Shown piece after piece: positions 44,902 to 54,159 of a stretch of 64,000 nucleotides of DNA. The position numbers were made by a program, and so were the translations under genes. The notes under the pieces are model-generated. The model ran no database searches. It saw only the letters and a program-made list of their open reading frames with translations, and had not been told where the DNA came from. How positions within the stretch are numbered: position 1 is the stretch's first letter; every line of letters begins with the position of its first letter. Source of the DNA: JAPPHA01 sp965221575 (lineage in GTDB: Bacteria; Pseudomonadota; Alphaproteobacteria; Rhodobacterales; Rhodobacteraceae); the NCBI GenBank assembly GCA_965221575.1, contig CBDCSM010000014.1, positions 1 to 64,000 on the forward strand. The letters are read 5' to 3'.

Positions 44902-47319
44902 TTACTGCCTGAGGGCAGCCCCGGTCGCCTTCGAAACCTTGTCGACGATCCTGGATGAGATCTTCTCGATCTCCTCGTCGGTTAGTGTCTGAAGCCTCGG
45001 CTGTAGTCGTACGTTGATTGCGACGGACTTCTTTCCGACACCGACCTGCGCTTCGGCCTTCTTGCCGGTGAATTCATCGAAGACCGAAACATCCGTGATC
45101 AGTGTCCGGTCCGTGCCCTGCACGGCCCGGACGATGTGCGCAACTTCGACATCACGATCGACGACAAAGGCGAAATCCCGTTCGACAGCCTGCAGTTCGT
45201 CGAGCTGAAACGCCGCACGTCCCGTCGATCTGGCTTTCGAGACCGGTATGGAATCAAGGCGTATGACGAAGGCAACCGCCGGTCCGATTACGTCCGCATT
45301 TCGCAGGATCGTCGGATGGAGTTCTCCAAAGGTCGCGAGAACGATCTTGGGACCGAGCTTCAGGTTCGCCGATCGACCCGGGTGCCACCACGGGTTGCCC
45401 GCCCGGTCCGTCATCAACCGATCGGGAGCTCCGAGCGCCAGGAGAACCGTGTCCAGGTCGGCCCGGGCGTCCCTGATATCGACGGGTCGCCGATCACCGT
45501 ACGGATCCCGGGGGCCAGTGTGCCCCGTGAGCAACCCTGCGATCACCGTCTCCTGTTCACCGGGTTCGCCTCCGCTGAAGACCGGCCCTACCTCGAACAG
45601 GGCCAGGTCTATGTGACCCCTGGACTGGTTTCGAGAGGCCGCCTTGAGCAGGCCCGGGATCAGGTCCGGACGCATGTGGCTCAAGTCGCTCGCGATCGGG
45701 TTGGCAAGCCGTGCCTGGTCCGTGCCGCCGAACTGCAACGCCATTTCCCGGTCGATGAATGAGTAGGTCACGCATTCATTGTAACCGCACATGGCCACGG
45801 CGCGCCGGGCCACGCTCTCGCGTCTCTGCGTCCTTGACAGGACCGGGCTTCCGACGCCCTGCCCATGCCTGGGCAGGCTAACGCCGCCCAACTTCCCAAG
45901 CGACCGAATTCGGGCGATTTCCTCGACCAGGTCGGTCTCTCCCTGCACATCGGGTCTCCATGACGGGACATGAGCCTCGCCATCCGCAACCCGGAAACCG
46001 AGCTTTTCGAGAATCTCCGTCTGATCGCGCTCCGAGACATCCATTCCAGTCAGGGATCTCACCCGATTCGGGTCGAGGGCATAACTTCTGGAAGTGTCCG
46101 GAATCTGCCCTGCCACGACCAGCTCAGAGGCTTCGCCTCCGCACATTTCAACGATCAGCCGGGTCGCGAGATCCAGACCCTTTTCGGTGAATTCAGGATC
46201 GACACCGCGTTCGAAACGGTAGCGCGCGTCCGAATTGACTTTCAACTGACGGCCTGTCGAAGCGATCATGGCCGGATCCCACAAGGCGCTCTCCAGGAAC
46301 ACGTTCGTGGTGGACCCGGTACACCCGGTCGACCTGCCGCCAATGACGCCGGCGATGCTTTCCGGGCCCCTGGAGTCGCCGATCACCATCATTCCCGGCC
46401 GCAACACGTACTCCTTGTCGTCCAGCGCCGTGATCCTTTCGCCGCCCGCGGCAAAGTGCACGCGCAGGTCGCCCTCGACCAGGTCGGCATCGAATGCATG
46501 CAAGGGCCGGTTTCGGTCGTATGTGACAAAGTTCGTCACGTCGACAACGGTGGAAATCGGCCTCAGACCCACGGCGCGCAACCGCGATTGAAGCCATTCG
46601 GGAGACGGGCGGTTCCTGACGCCCCGGATGGTGCGGCCAAGAAAGGCGGGACACCCGCGGCTCTGAACTTCATCGTCGATGCGCACTCCTATCGAAGATC
46701 GGAAACCACCTGACACCGGCTCGAGCTGCTCCGTCCTGAGTGTCCCGAGACCGCGTGCGGCGAGGTCTCTCGCGATGCCGCGTACACCCAGGGCATCGGG
46801 ACGATTCGGCGTCACGGCGATGTCGACGACGGGGTCGGCGAGGCCGGCGTAATCAATGTAACGTTCGCCGAGCGGCGCATCGTCGGGCAACTCGATGATG
46901 CCGTCGTGATCATCATTGATCATCAGTTCGCGGCCGGAGCAGAGCATTCCGCAGGAATCGACGCCTCGAATGCGTCCGAGCTTGAGATCAAGACCCGTTC
47001 CGGGAATATGGGTGCCGACTGGCGCAAACACACCGACAAGGCCAGTTCGTGCGTTCGGTGCTCCGCACACGACCTGCACGATCGTCGTCTTTCCTTCCGG
47101 ACCGTCCGGCCAGGTCTCGACCTGGCAGAGTTTCAGGCGATCGGCGTTCGGGTGTTGTTTCGCTTCGACGACCCGGCAAATCCGGAAGACACCGAGAGTC
47201 TTGGACGGATCGCCGATTTCCTCGACCTCCAGGCCCAGGTCAGTCAGCGCCTCGCAGATTTCGGATAGCGAGGCGTCAGTGTCCAGGTGATCCTTAAGCC
47301 ACGATAGTGTAAATTTCAT
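44902..47319 (-). CDS. pheT: Phenylalanine-tRNA ligase beta subunit
   Basis: An 805-residue PheT. The N-terminal MKFTLSWLKDHLDTD, the tRNA-binding OB domain (residues about 40-150, QHPNADRLKLCQVETW), the B3/B4 editing domain (GVIGGRSTGCT region), the B5 domain and the C-terminal FDX-ACB domain (AVERDFAFVVDRDVEVAHIV) are all present. The start at 47319 is the conserved MKFTLSW, 14 bases after the pheS stop. It works as the heterotetramer with PheS. Confidence 0.97.
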   Translation of the reverse strand: MKFTLSWLKDHLDTDASLSEICEALTDLGLEVEEIGDPSKTLGVFRICRVVEAKQHPNADRLKLCQVETWPDGPEGKTTIVQVVCGAPNARTGLVGVFAPVGTHIPGTGLDLKLGRIRGVDSCGMLCSGRELMINDDHDGIIELPDDAPLGERYIDYAGLADPVVDIAVTPNRPDALGVRGIARDLAARGLGTLRTEQLEPVSGGFRSSIGVRIDDEVQSRGCPAFLGRTIRGVRNRPSPEWLQSRLRAVGLRPISTVVDVTNFVTYDRNRPLHAFDADLVEGDLRVHFAAGGERITALDDKEYVLRPGMMVIGDSRGPESIAGVIGGRSTGCTGSTTNVFLESALWDPAMIASTGRQLKVNSDARYRFERGVDPEFTEKGLDLATRLIVEMCGGEASELVVAGQIPDTSRSYALDPNRVRSLTGMDVSERDQTEILEKLGFRVADGEAHVPSWRPDVQGETDLVEEIARIRSLGKLGGVSLPRHGQGVGSPVLSRTQRRESVARRAVAMCGYNECVTYSFIDREMALQFGGTDQARLANPIASDLSHMRPDLIPGLLKAASRNQSRGHIDLALFEVGPVFSGGEPGEQETVIAGLLTGHTGPRDPYGDRRPVDIRDARADLDTVLLALGAPDRLMTDRAGNPWWHPGRSANLKLGPKIVLATFGELHPTILRNADVIGPAVAFVIRLDSIPVSKARSTGRAAFQLDELQAVERDFAFVVDRDVEVAHIVRAVQGTDRTLITDVSVFDEFTGKKAEAQVGVGKKSVAINVRLQPRLQTLTDEEIEKISSRIVDKVSKATGAALRQ

Positions 47320-47333
47320 CGCCGAACCCGTCC

Positions 47334-48425
47334 CTACAAGCCGGTGCGGCTGAGCCCGGCGTGAAGCGTCGGCACATCCAGGGGCGGAAAGCCGTAATGC
47401 CTTAGCCATGGCACATGGCTGTCAAAGAATGCCCTGAGGTCCGGGATTCCGTACTTGAGCATCGCCAGCCGGTCGATTCCCATCCCGAAAGCGAATCCCT
47501 GCCATTGGTCCGGATCGACTCCGCCCGCTTCCAGGACCTTCGGATGCACCATTCCGCAGCCGAGGATTTCCAGCCAGTCATCGCCCGTACCGATCTTCAG
47601 CTGGCCGTCTGCCCAACTGCAGCGAATATCGACCTCGGCGGAAGGCTCCGTGAACGGGAAATGCGAGGCCCGGAATCTCAATTCGACGCCGTCGACCTCG
47701 AAGAAACTCCGGCAGAACTCCTCCAGCGTCCATTTCAGGTTGGCCATGGAAATGTCGCGATCGAGGCACAGCCCTTCGTACTGGTGGAACATCGGTGTGT
47801 GGGTCTGATCGTAATCGGCCCGATAGACTCGTCCGGGCGCAATTACCCTGCACGGAACCCCGTGAGATTTCATGTAGCGGATCTGCACGGGGGAGGTGTG
47901 GGTTCGCAGAACATGCGGCGGGTGCCCGTCGTTCCCGTCACTGTGCAAGTAGAACGTGTCATGCTCCTGGCGAGCGGGATGTTCCGGAGGCATGTTGAGA
48001 GCGTCGAAGTTATGCCAGTCCGTTTCGATCTGGGGTCCTTCGGCAACGGAAAAACCGAGACCTCCAAAGATCGCGATCACCTCTTCGGTAACCTGTGACA
48101 CCGGGTGCAAGGTTCCGGCCCGCCTGGTTCGGCCAGGCATCGTTACATCCATCCACTCTTCGCCCAGGCGTAGCTGCAAAGCCGCTTCCGCCAGTTCGTC
48201 CCGCCGCTTTGAAATGGCCAGGTTGACGTCATCCTTGAGCGCGTTCAACTCCGGCCCCCGGACCATTCTTTCTTCCGGAGTCATCCTGCCGAGTTCCCTC
48301 ATCAGGAGAGACACTTCACCCTTGCGTCCTACCGACGAAACCCGGATCCGCTCGAGTGATTCCACGTCCTTCGCACTTGAAATCGCCGCGACGAGGCGGT
48401 CCTTCAATGCAACCGTGTCTTGCAT
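47334..48425 (-). CDS. pheS: Phenylalanine-tRNA ligase alpha subunit
   Basis: A 363-residue class II synthetase subunit. The N-terminal coiled coil is followed by LHPVSQVTEEVIAIFGGLGF, TDWHNFDALNMPPEHPAR, FHQYEGLCLDRDISMANLK (motif 2 region) and GFAFGMGIDRLAMLKYGIPD (motif 3). It binds phenylalanine and ATP. It is 175 bases downstream of rplT. Confidence 0.97.
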   Translation of the reverse strand: MQDTVALKDRLVAAISSAKDVESLERIRVSSVGRKGEVSLLMRELGRMTPEERMVRGPELNALKDDVNLAISKRRDELAEAALQLRLGEEWMDVTMPGRTRRAGTLHPVSQVTEEVIAIFGGLGFSVAEGPQIETDWHNFDALNMPPEHPARQEHDTFYLHSDGNDGHPPHVLRTHTSPVQIRYMKSHGVPCRVIAPGRVYRADYDQTHTPMFHQYEGLCLDRDISMANLKWTLEEFCRSFFEVDGVELRFRASHFPFTEPSAEVDIRCSWADGQLKIGTGDDWLEILGCGMVHPKVLEAGGVDPDQWQGFAFGMGIDRLAMLKYGIPDLRAFFDSHVPWLRHYGFPPLDVPTLHAGLSRTGL

Positions 48426-48600
48426 TCTCTTTCTTTCGCCTCTTTCTCCGATGGGGAAGGTCATGCCCGGATCGCGGGGCGCTAAAGCCGCTACTCGCGA
48501 TTCGGCCGGTCAAGACAATCTCAAGTGTATCCTTGGCAGGACCGAAGCGATTGCCGGCAGGAAGTGGACAGGTTCCGGCGGGATTGCGCGGGTCTTGGGC

Positions 48601-48972
48601 TCAGGACTTCGCGGCGAGGGCTTCCCTGGCGCGGTCGACCACGGTTTCGAAGACCTTCGGGTCGTGTACCGCAAGGTCTGCCAGGAGTTTCCTGTCGACC
48701 TCGATGCCGGCCATCGAAAGGCCGTTCACGAATCGACTGTAGGTCAGGGAATCGTCGAGTTCCCGGACAGCCGCATTGATACGCTGAATCCAGAGTGCCC
48801 TGAAATTTCGTTTCCTGTTTTTCCGGTCGCGGGTCGCGTACTGGTGCGCACGGTCCACGGCCTGTTTCGCGGTTCGAAAGGTATTTTTTCGCCTGCCGTA
48901 ATAGCCTTTCGCCGCCTTGACGACTTTCCTGTGTCGACGGTGGGTTTGAACGCGGTTTCTGACGCGGGTCAT
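48601..48972 (-). CDS. rplT: 50S ribosomal protein L20
   Basis: A 123-residue protein with the L20 sequence: MTRVRNRVQTHRRHRKVVKA, then GYYGRRKNTFRTAKQAVDRA and RNFRALWIQRINAAVRE. It binds 23S rRNA early in large-subunit assembly. It follows rpmI by 18 bases. Confidence 0.97.
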   Translation of the reverse strand: MTRVRNRVQTHRRHRKVVKAAKGYYGRRKNTFRTAKQAVDRAHQYATRDRKNRKRNFRALWIQRINAAVRELDDSLTYSRFVNGLSMAGIEVDRKLLADLAVHDPKVFETVVDRAREALAAKS

Positions 48973-48990
48973 GGTCCTGTTCTCCCGTCC

Positions 48991-49191
48991 TTACCTGGAA
49001 TAAGGCATGTAGGATTTCACGATTCGCGACGCGGACCGGCCAAGTATGGTTGTGCCGCGTGCGTTTCGAATGAATTTCCTGGTGCGTTTGATCATGCCGT
49101 GGCGCTTGCCAGCCTGGCAGGACTTTACCTTGCCAGTTGCCGTCATTCTGAAGCGTTTCTTGGCGCTGGATTTCGTCTTCATCTTGGGCAT
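48991..49191 (-). CDS. rpmI: 50S ribosomal protein L35
   Basis: A 66-residue protein, MPKMKTKSSAKKRFRMTATG followed by a basic tail. The start at 49191 has an AGGAGG ribosome binding site eight bases upstream, so the longer upstream frame is wrong. infC, which often precedes rpmI, is not present in the window. Confidence 0.96.
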   Translation of the reverse strand: MPKMKTKSSAKKRFRMTATGKVKSCQAGKRHGMIKRTRKFIRNARGTTILGRSASRIVKSYMPYSR

Positions 49192-49934
49192 TTCCGCCTC
49201 CTGTTTCCTGGAAGGGTCAATCACGCCGCTCGGCAGCCCTTTTGGCCGGCGGCGCGTCTGAAGCGCGCCGTATAATTGTGGTGCATTTGGGTTGCAAGCC
49301 GAAACAGGGAAACGGATGCCTCGGACTCCCGGAGAAACCGGGGATGAAGGTGTTTCCGGATCATGTCGTGAGGGACAAGGCCACACAAGGGATTCGGCGT
49401 GACGTTCCACGTCCGAAATGATCATGAAGGAGAGTTGCCACGGTTGGTTCAGGATATCGGAGAACGCGATTTGTCTCGATTATCACTGAGAGAGAATTGT
49501 GGATCCGACGATGAAATTCACAGGGGTGAAGGATCCCCCGAACATCCTCGACCTGATCCACTCGCCACCTGGCGACAAGACTGGAGAGTCGTTATGTCAG
49601 CCCTGGAACCGGCCCTCGACAACTGGTCCGCCGATCACAGGAAAGCGACCGATCCGTTTGGAGCAGGAAACCAGTCTCCAAGGGCGTGGGGGGCACCCGC
49701 GATTGCGTCGCAGGATCAGTGCGCGCTTGGTCGCGGTGTGCCTGCTCGCTGGACCACCATGTTCGTATCGGCGGCATCCGCCGAACGGTTGCGCGTTCCC
49801 GACCAGAATGCGACTCTGTCCAGAATTTCCAAAGGTTCGGAACTTCACACGACACCACACGCAGATCATACTGGGAAGCCGAACACGCTGAGACTCGCGG
49901 CAATGGAACGCGGGCGAACGAACGGAGAAATGTC
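49192..49934. other. Gap between rpmI and the sulfite dehydrogenase gene
   Basis: About 740 bases. The part next to rpmI should hold the ribosomal operon promoter and leader. Open frames in both directions have no family resemblance. No infC-like sequence was found. Confidence 0.5.
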
Positions 49935-51230
49935 ATGCCGAAGGATTCGCGCGAAACAAAAGGGCTTTTCGCCTACTTCAGAGAGAATCCTGAAGAGGCG
50001 CGCCGCCAGTTCTTCAGGCCTGCACCTGGGATGAGCCGCCGTGGTTTTTTCACCGGTGCCGGGGCGGTGACTGCAGGCAGCCTGCTCGGCATGACGATCC
50101 CATTCTATGCCAACATGCCGATGGGACTGGTGCCGGCCGCCTTTGCCACGGAGGATGTGCTCGTCGGCAAGGACGGCCTGACACTGCTGAACGACAGGCC
50201 CATCAATGCCGAGACGCCGGCGCATCTGCTCGACGACGCGATCACGCCCACTGCCCGGCACTTCATCCGCAATAACGGCTTGCCACCCGAGGATGTCGAT
50301 GCGGAAGGCTGGACTCTGGATGTCGACGGGCTGGTCGAGAATCCAGGGAACTATTCCATCGACGACCTGCGCTCCGGATTCGAGGTGACGACGATGGCGC
50401 TCACCATCGAGTGCGGAGGAAACGGCCGGGCCTTTTTCGATCCTCCGGCCAGGGGCAACCAATGGACGGTCGGCGCCGTCGGCTGCGCGGAATGGACCGG
50501 TGTGCGGCTTGCCGATGTACTGAAAAAGGCCGGCGTGAAGCCGGGCGTGGTCTATACCGCCCATTACGGTGCCGACACCCATCTCTCCGGCAAGAAGGAC
50601 AAGCAACCGATTTCCCGCGGCGTTCCGGTCGCCAAGGCAATGACCGACAATGTCCTGATCGCATTCGCGATGAACGGAGGGCCGCTTCACAGGCAGAACG
50701 GCGCGCCGCTCCGCCTCGTGGTGCCGGGTTGGCCGGGCTCCTGCTCACAGAAATGGCTGACACGCATCCAGCTCCGCGACGTCGTACATGACGGACCGAA
50801 GATGACCGGCACGTCCTACCGGGTACCACGCTATCCGGTCGCTCCGGGAGACAAGGTTCCTGAAGAGGATCTCATCATCATCGAGCGCATGCCGGTGAAA
50901 TCCCTGGTGACGTCGCCGGAGCACAACAGCAGGGCGGAACGCGAGGTCGAGGTGCGCGGTCACGCCTGGTCGGGCGACCGGACTGTCGTTGCCGTCGAAA
51001 TCACCATCGACTTCGGAAAGACCTGGATGACCGCGGAACTGGACAACCCCGCAAATGCAGGAGCGTGGCAGGACTGGCGCCGCACCTTGTCGTTCCCGGA
51101 GGCCGGATATTACGAGGTCTGGGCGCGCGCGACCGACAGCGCAGGCGAGATGCAGCCCTTCGCCATCGACTGGAATCCGAAAGGCTATCTCAACAACACG
51201 ATGCATCGGGTGTCGTTACGCGTGTCCTGA
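49935..51230 (+). CDS. Molybdenum-dependent sulfite dehydrogenase, Tat-exported (SorA-like)
   Basis: A 431-residue sulfite oxidase family protein. A twin-arginine signal (SRRGFF at 34-39 followed by a hydrophobic run) targets it to the periplasm. The molybdenum-ligating cysteine is C160 in TIECGGNGRAFFDPPARGNQ, and GAVGCAEWTGVRLADVL is the family signature; the C-terminal dimerisation domain is present. It oxidises sulfite to sulfate. The start at 49935 has GGAGAA seven bases upstream. The cytochrome c gene 26 bases downstream is its probable electron acceptor, as in SorAB. Confidence 0.93.
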   Translation: MPKDSRETKGLFAYFRENPEEARRQFFRPAPGMSRRGFFTGAGAVTAGSLLGMTIPFYANMPMGLVPAAFATEDVLVGKDGLTLLNDRPINAETPAHLLDDAITPTARHFIRNNGLPPEDVDAEGWTLDVDGLVENPGNYSIDDLRSGFEVTTMALTIECGGNGRAFFDPPARGNQWTVGAVGCAEWTGVRLADVLKKAGVKPGVVYTAHYGADTHLSGKKDKQPISRGVPVAKAMTDNVLIAFAMNGGPLHRQNGAPLRLVVPGWPGSCSQKWLTRIQLRDVVHDGPKMTGTSYRVPRYPVAPGDKVPEEDLIIIERMPVKSLVTSPEHNSRAEREVEVRGHAWSGDRTVVAVEITIDFGKTWMTAELDNPANAGAWQDWRRTLSFPEAGYYEVWARATDSAGEMQPFAIDWNPKGYLNNTMHRVSLRVS

Positions 51231-51256
51231 CGGCCAGTACGGAAACGCTCGAGGCA

Positions 51257-51955
51257 ATGAGAACCGGGATCGCGGCGGCGTTACTGTTCGCCTGTATGGC
51301 GGCTGCACCCGCGGGCGCGGACGATCTGGAGTCCCTCCTTGCCGCGGCCGATTCTGACCGCGGGAAGAAGGTCTTTCGCAAGTGCGTCCTCTGCCACACG
51401 GTCGAAAAGGGCGGCGGGAAGAAGCTCGGTCCCAATCTTTGGGGTATCGTCGGAGCTCCCGTAGCCGCCAGGGAAGGATTCTCCTATTCAAAGGCCATAA
51501 CGGCATTTGACGGCAACTGGACACTGGAGCGACTCGACGCCTATCTGAAAAAACCGCGCTTGTTCGTGAAAGGCACCTCCATGATCTTCGTCGGCCTCAA
51601 GAACGAGAACGACCGCGTCGACGTCATTTCGTTCCTGAACCGCATGAGTGACAATCCTGCCGATTTCGGGTCGGCACCGACAGGACCGCCGACTCTCCTG
51701 GCACAGGAGCCGGAAGACTTGGGCGTCATGGTCGTGGCGCCAGGCGCATCCGAGACTTTTGACGCATGCACACCCTGCCATTCGGAACGGATCGTTGCAC
51801 AGCAGGGCCTGACACGGGAACAGTGGGATGAACTTCTGGACTGGATGGTGGAGGAGCAGGAAATGGAGCCGGTGGACGCAGGTCTGCGCACGGTCATTCT
51901 CGACTATCTCGGGGAACATTACGGCCCCGATCGGCCCAATTTCCCGGGCGAATAG
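51257..51955 (+). CDS. Periplasmic diheme cytochrome c, partner of sulfite dehydrogenase
   Basis: A 232-residue protein. The signal peptide MRTGIAAALLFACMAAAPAG ends near residue 21. Two heme sites are visible, CVLCH at 43-47 and CTPCH at 171-175. The first domain is of the mitochondrial c/c550 type with the distal methionine in KGTSMIF; the second is a shorter SorB-like domain. Electrons from sulfite would pass through it to the terminal oxidase. Confidence 0.92.
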   Translation: MRTGIAAALLFACMAAAPAGADDLESLLAAADSDRGKKVFRKCVLCHTVEKGGGKKLGPNLWGIVGAPVAAREGFSYSKAITAFDGNWTLERLDAYLKKPRLFVKGTSMIFVGLKNENDRVDVISFLNRMSDNPADFGSAPTGPPTLLAQEPEDLGVMVVAPGASETFDACTPCHSERIVAQQGLTREQWDELLDWMVEEQEMEPVDAGLRTVILDYLGEHYGPDRPNFPGE

Positions 51956-51962
51956 AACGTTT

Positions 51963-51978
51963 GGACGGACTTCCGTCC
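51963..51978 (+). terminator. Hairpin after the cytochrome c gene
   Basis: GGACGGA and TCCGTCC flank a two-base centre, starting seven bases after the stop. No T run follows, so termination efficiency is doubtful. Confidence 0.35.
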
Positions 51979-52361
51979 GCGGTTCGATGGGGCCGTGTAT
52001 CGTTGGGCATTGATTCCCAAGAGACCACTGAGGGCGAGTGTGTCTTGAAGACCTCCGATTCTGAATAAGTGGGATTTTCAGAAGGGAAGGATTCACAAAT
52101 CACGCAATGCGTGATTCAAGGCGAATTCAAGACAAGCCTGCCAGGGAACCACTCGTGTCGCTGTCTATCACCTTGCTTTGCTATCCCGACGGTTTCGCCC
52201 ACACCTTAGAGGACTGGGAACACGAAATGTTCATCCCGTTCCGGTTAGACGAACCAAATGTTTCGACAAGCCTCAAACCGGCGAGGCGTCACTGTCCTAT
52301 TTGTACTTGGCAGTAATGACTTGTCGCTTCGATGACCTTAAAGGGATGATGGACCCAAACC
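51979..52361. other. Gap with a 19-base palindrome
   Basis: No supported gene. A palindrome with 9-base arms, AATCACGCA-A-TGCGTGATT, lies at 52098-52116, about 245 bases before the ImmA/IrrE gene. It may be an operator for that regulator or for an unrecognised small transcript. Confidence 0.45.
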
Positions 52362-53564
52362 ATGCCAAGCGTTAACCTGAATATTCTGAAGTGGGCCCGG
52401 GAGACAGCGGGATTGTCTCCCCTTGAAGCTGTGCGGAAACTCGGAATCGGGGCTGCATACGGTCTTGAACCCGTTGAACGGCTTGCTGCCCTGGAATGCG
52501 GACACGCCATTCCCACGCGTCCGATGCTCGTGAAAATGTCGAAGCAGTACAGACGTCCACTCTTGACTTTCTACCTGAGTGCGCCACCGAGAGCAGGTGA
52601 CCGAGGCCAAGACTTCAGGACTCTTCCTGCGAACGTCGCCCGGACCGACAACGCACATGTCGATGCTGTTCTTCGCGACATCAGGGCTCGCCAGTCGCTT
52701 GTGCGCATGGTCCTCGAAGAAGAGGACGAGGCCGAGAGCCTCGCATTCATTGGTACGGCAGAAATCGGCGAAACTCCGAACGCACTCGCGAGACGGATGA
52801 AAGCCACGCTTGATTTTGACATTGCAACGTACCGGCGGTCCCGAAACATGGATGGCGCGGTCTCGTACCTTCGCGGCAAGGCGGAAGGTGCGGGCATCTT
52901 TGTCCTGTTCGTAGATAACCTTGGCAGTCATCACACGGAAATCCCTGTTGACCTGTTTCGGGGGTTCGCCCTTGCCGATGAAATTGCGCCATTCGTCGCG
53001 GTAAATGCGAACGACTCCAAAGGCGCACAGGCATTTACCATCGTGCATGAACTCACTCATCTTTGGCTTGGCCTCACGGGGGTGAGCGGACGCAGTGGCA
53101 CACGCAGGATCGAGCAGTTCTGCAATGACGTGGCAGGAGAATTCCTTTTGCCGGCAACCGAACTCACACAGCTGTCGGTCAGTGAAGAGTCCGGTTTGGC
53201 GGCAGCTGTCCGGCTGGTGGGCGACTTCGCCCGTGCACACAAGGTCAGCGGAACAATGGTCGCCTACAAGCTTCATCGTTCCGGCACTTTCAGCTATGAA
53301 TTCTATGAAGAAATTGCTCGGACCTTCCGCGAGAATTTCCTCAACCAGCGATCCCTTGGACGGATTTCAGCCAAGAGAACTGGTTCCGGTCCTGCCTATC
53401 CCGTCATTCGCCGTCACCGAGCTGGCCATGCTCTTGTTGAGCTTGTGGATCGCATGTTGAGGGCTGGAGTGTTGACAACGACAAAGGCCGGCAAAGTCCT
53501 GGGGGTAAGCGCCAAGAATGTCGAAAACGTGCTTCGGGTCGGTGAGCCAAACATTTCGGGATAG
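52362..53564 (+). CDS. HTH and ImmA/IrrE-type metallopeptidase regulator
   Basis: A 400-residue protein. Residues 1-75 form an Xre-like DNA-binding region (NILKWARETAGLSPLEAVRK), and the central part is an ImmA/IrrE zinc peptidase with HELTH at 229-233 and a downstream EEFLLP-like helix (AGEFLLPATEL). Residues 330-400 add a second helix-turn-helix-like segment. Proteins of this build are found upstream of DUF4411 PIN-like genes, acting as antitoxin or protease regulator. Here the partner gene starts 11 bases downstream but is broken. Confidence 0.9.
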   Translation: MPSVNLNILKWARETAGLSPLEAVRKLGIGAAYGLEPVERLAALECGHAIPTRPMLVKMSKQYRRPLLTFYLSAPPRAGDRGQDFRTLPANVARTDNAHVDAVLRDIRARQSLVRMVLEEEDEAESLAFIGTAEIGETPNALARRMKATLDFDIATYRRSRNMDGAVSYLRGKAEGAGIFVLFVDNLGSHHTEIPVDLFRGFALADEIAPFVAVNANDSKGAQAFTIVHELTHLWLGLTGVSGRSGTRRIEQFCNDVAGEFLLPATELTQLSVSEESGLAAAVRLVGDFARAHKVSGTMVAYKLHRSGTFSYEFYEEIARTFRENFLNQRSLGRISAKRTGSGPAYPVIRRHRAGHALVELVDRMLRAGVLTTTKAGKVLGVSAKNVENVLRVGEPNISG

Positions 53565-53575
53565 GCCCGATTTCT

Positions 53576-54009
53576 ATGCTCTACCTCCTTGATGCCAATA
53601 CGCTCATAGACGCAAACCGCGACTACTATGGAATTGGTCAAGTCAATGAATACTGGGAATGGCTGATCCACTGCGGAGAACAAGGCCACGTCAGGATTCC
53701 GGTCGAGGTGTACGAAGAGTTGAAGGCCGGCTCAGATAATCTCGCGGACTGGGCAAAGACGGCCGAGACAGAAGCGGCTTTGAAATTCGATGAAGAGGTC
53801 GATTTGGACGAGATCCTTTCCTGGTGGCCTATGGACTGGTTGACCCCAAAAACCGGGTAATTGCCACAACCGAGCGTTCGAGGCCGGGCGCAGAAAGAAA
53901 AAATCGCAAGATTCCAGACGTGTGCAAACAGTTCGGTATCCGCTCGTGCAACGCGTTCACGTTTGGCCATGAACTCGGCTTCAGAACAGACTGGAAAGAC
54001 CACGTTTAG
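53576..54009 (+). pseudogene. DUF4411 PIN-like toxin gene, deleted and frameshifted
   Basis: The first frame gives LYLLDANTLIDANRDYYGIG (the PIN-like acidic N-terminus) up to about 53805, then leaves the family pattern. The other plus frame then reads GRDPFLVAYGLVDPKNRVIA from 53806 and ends FGHELGFRTDWKDHV at 54009, which is the C-terminal part of the same family. The stretch of about 20-25 residues that normally joins them is missing. So an internal deletion with a frame change has broken a gene of about 160 codons. The toxin is probably inactive. Confidence 0.8.
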
Positions 54010-54159
54010 GAGCGTGGCAAGGTCTGTTCATTGAAACGTGGAACTGCCTTATTGCGTCATCTGCATGATGGTGTGTACGGCTCCCGGTTCAATGGCGGCA
54101 ATTCAGATCTCGGGCTTTTTGAACTACAAGTAGACACGTGTAGACTCAGAAAACCCAGG

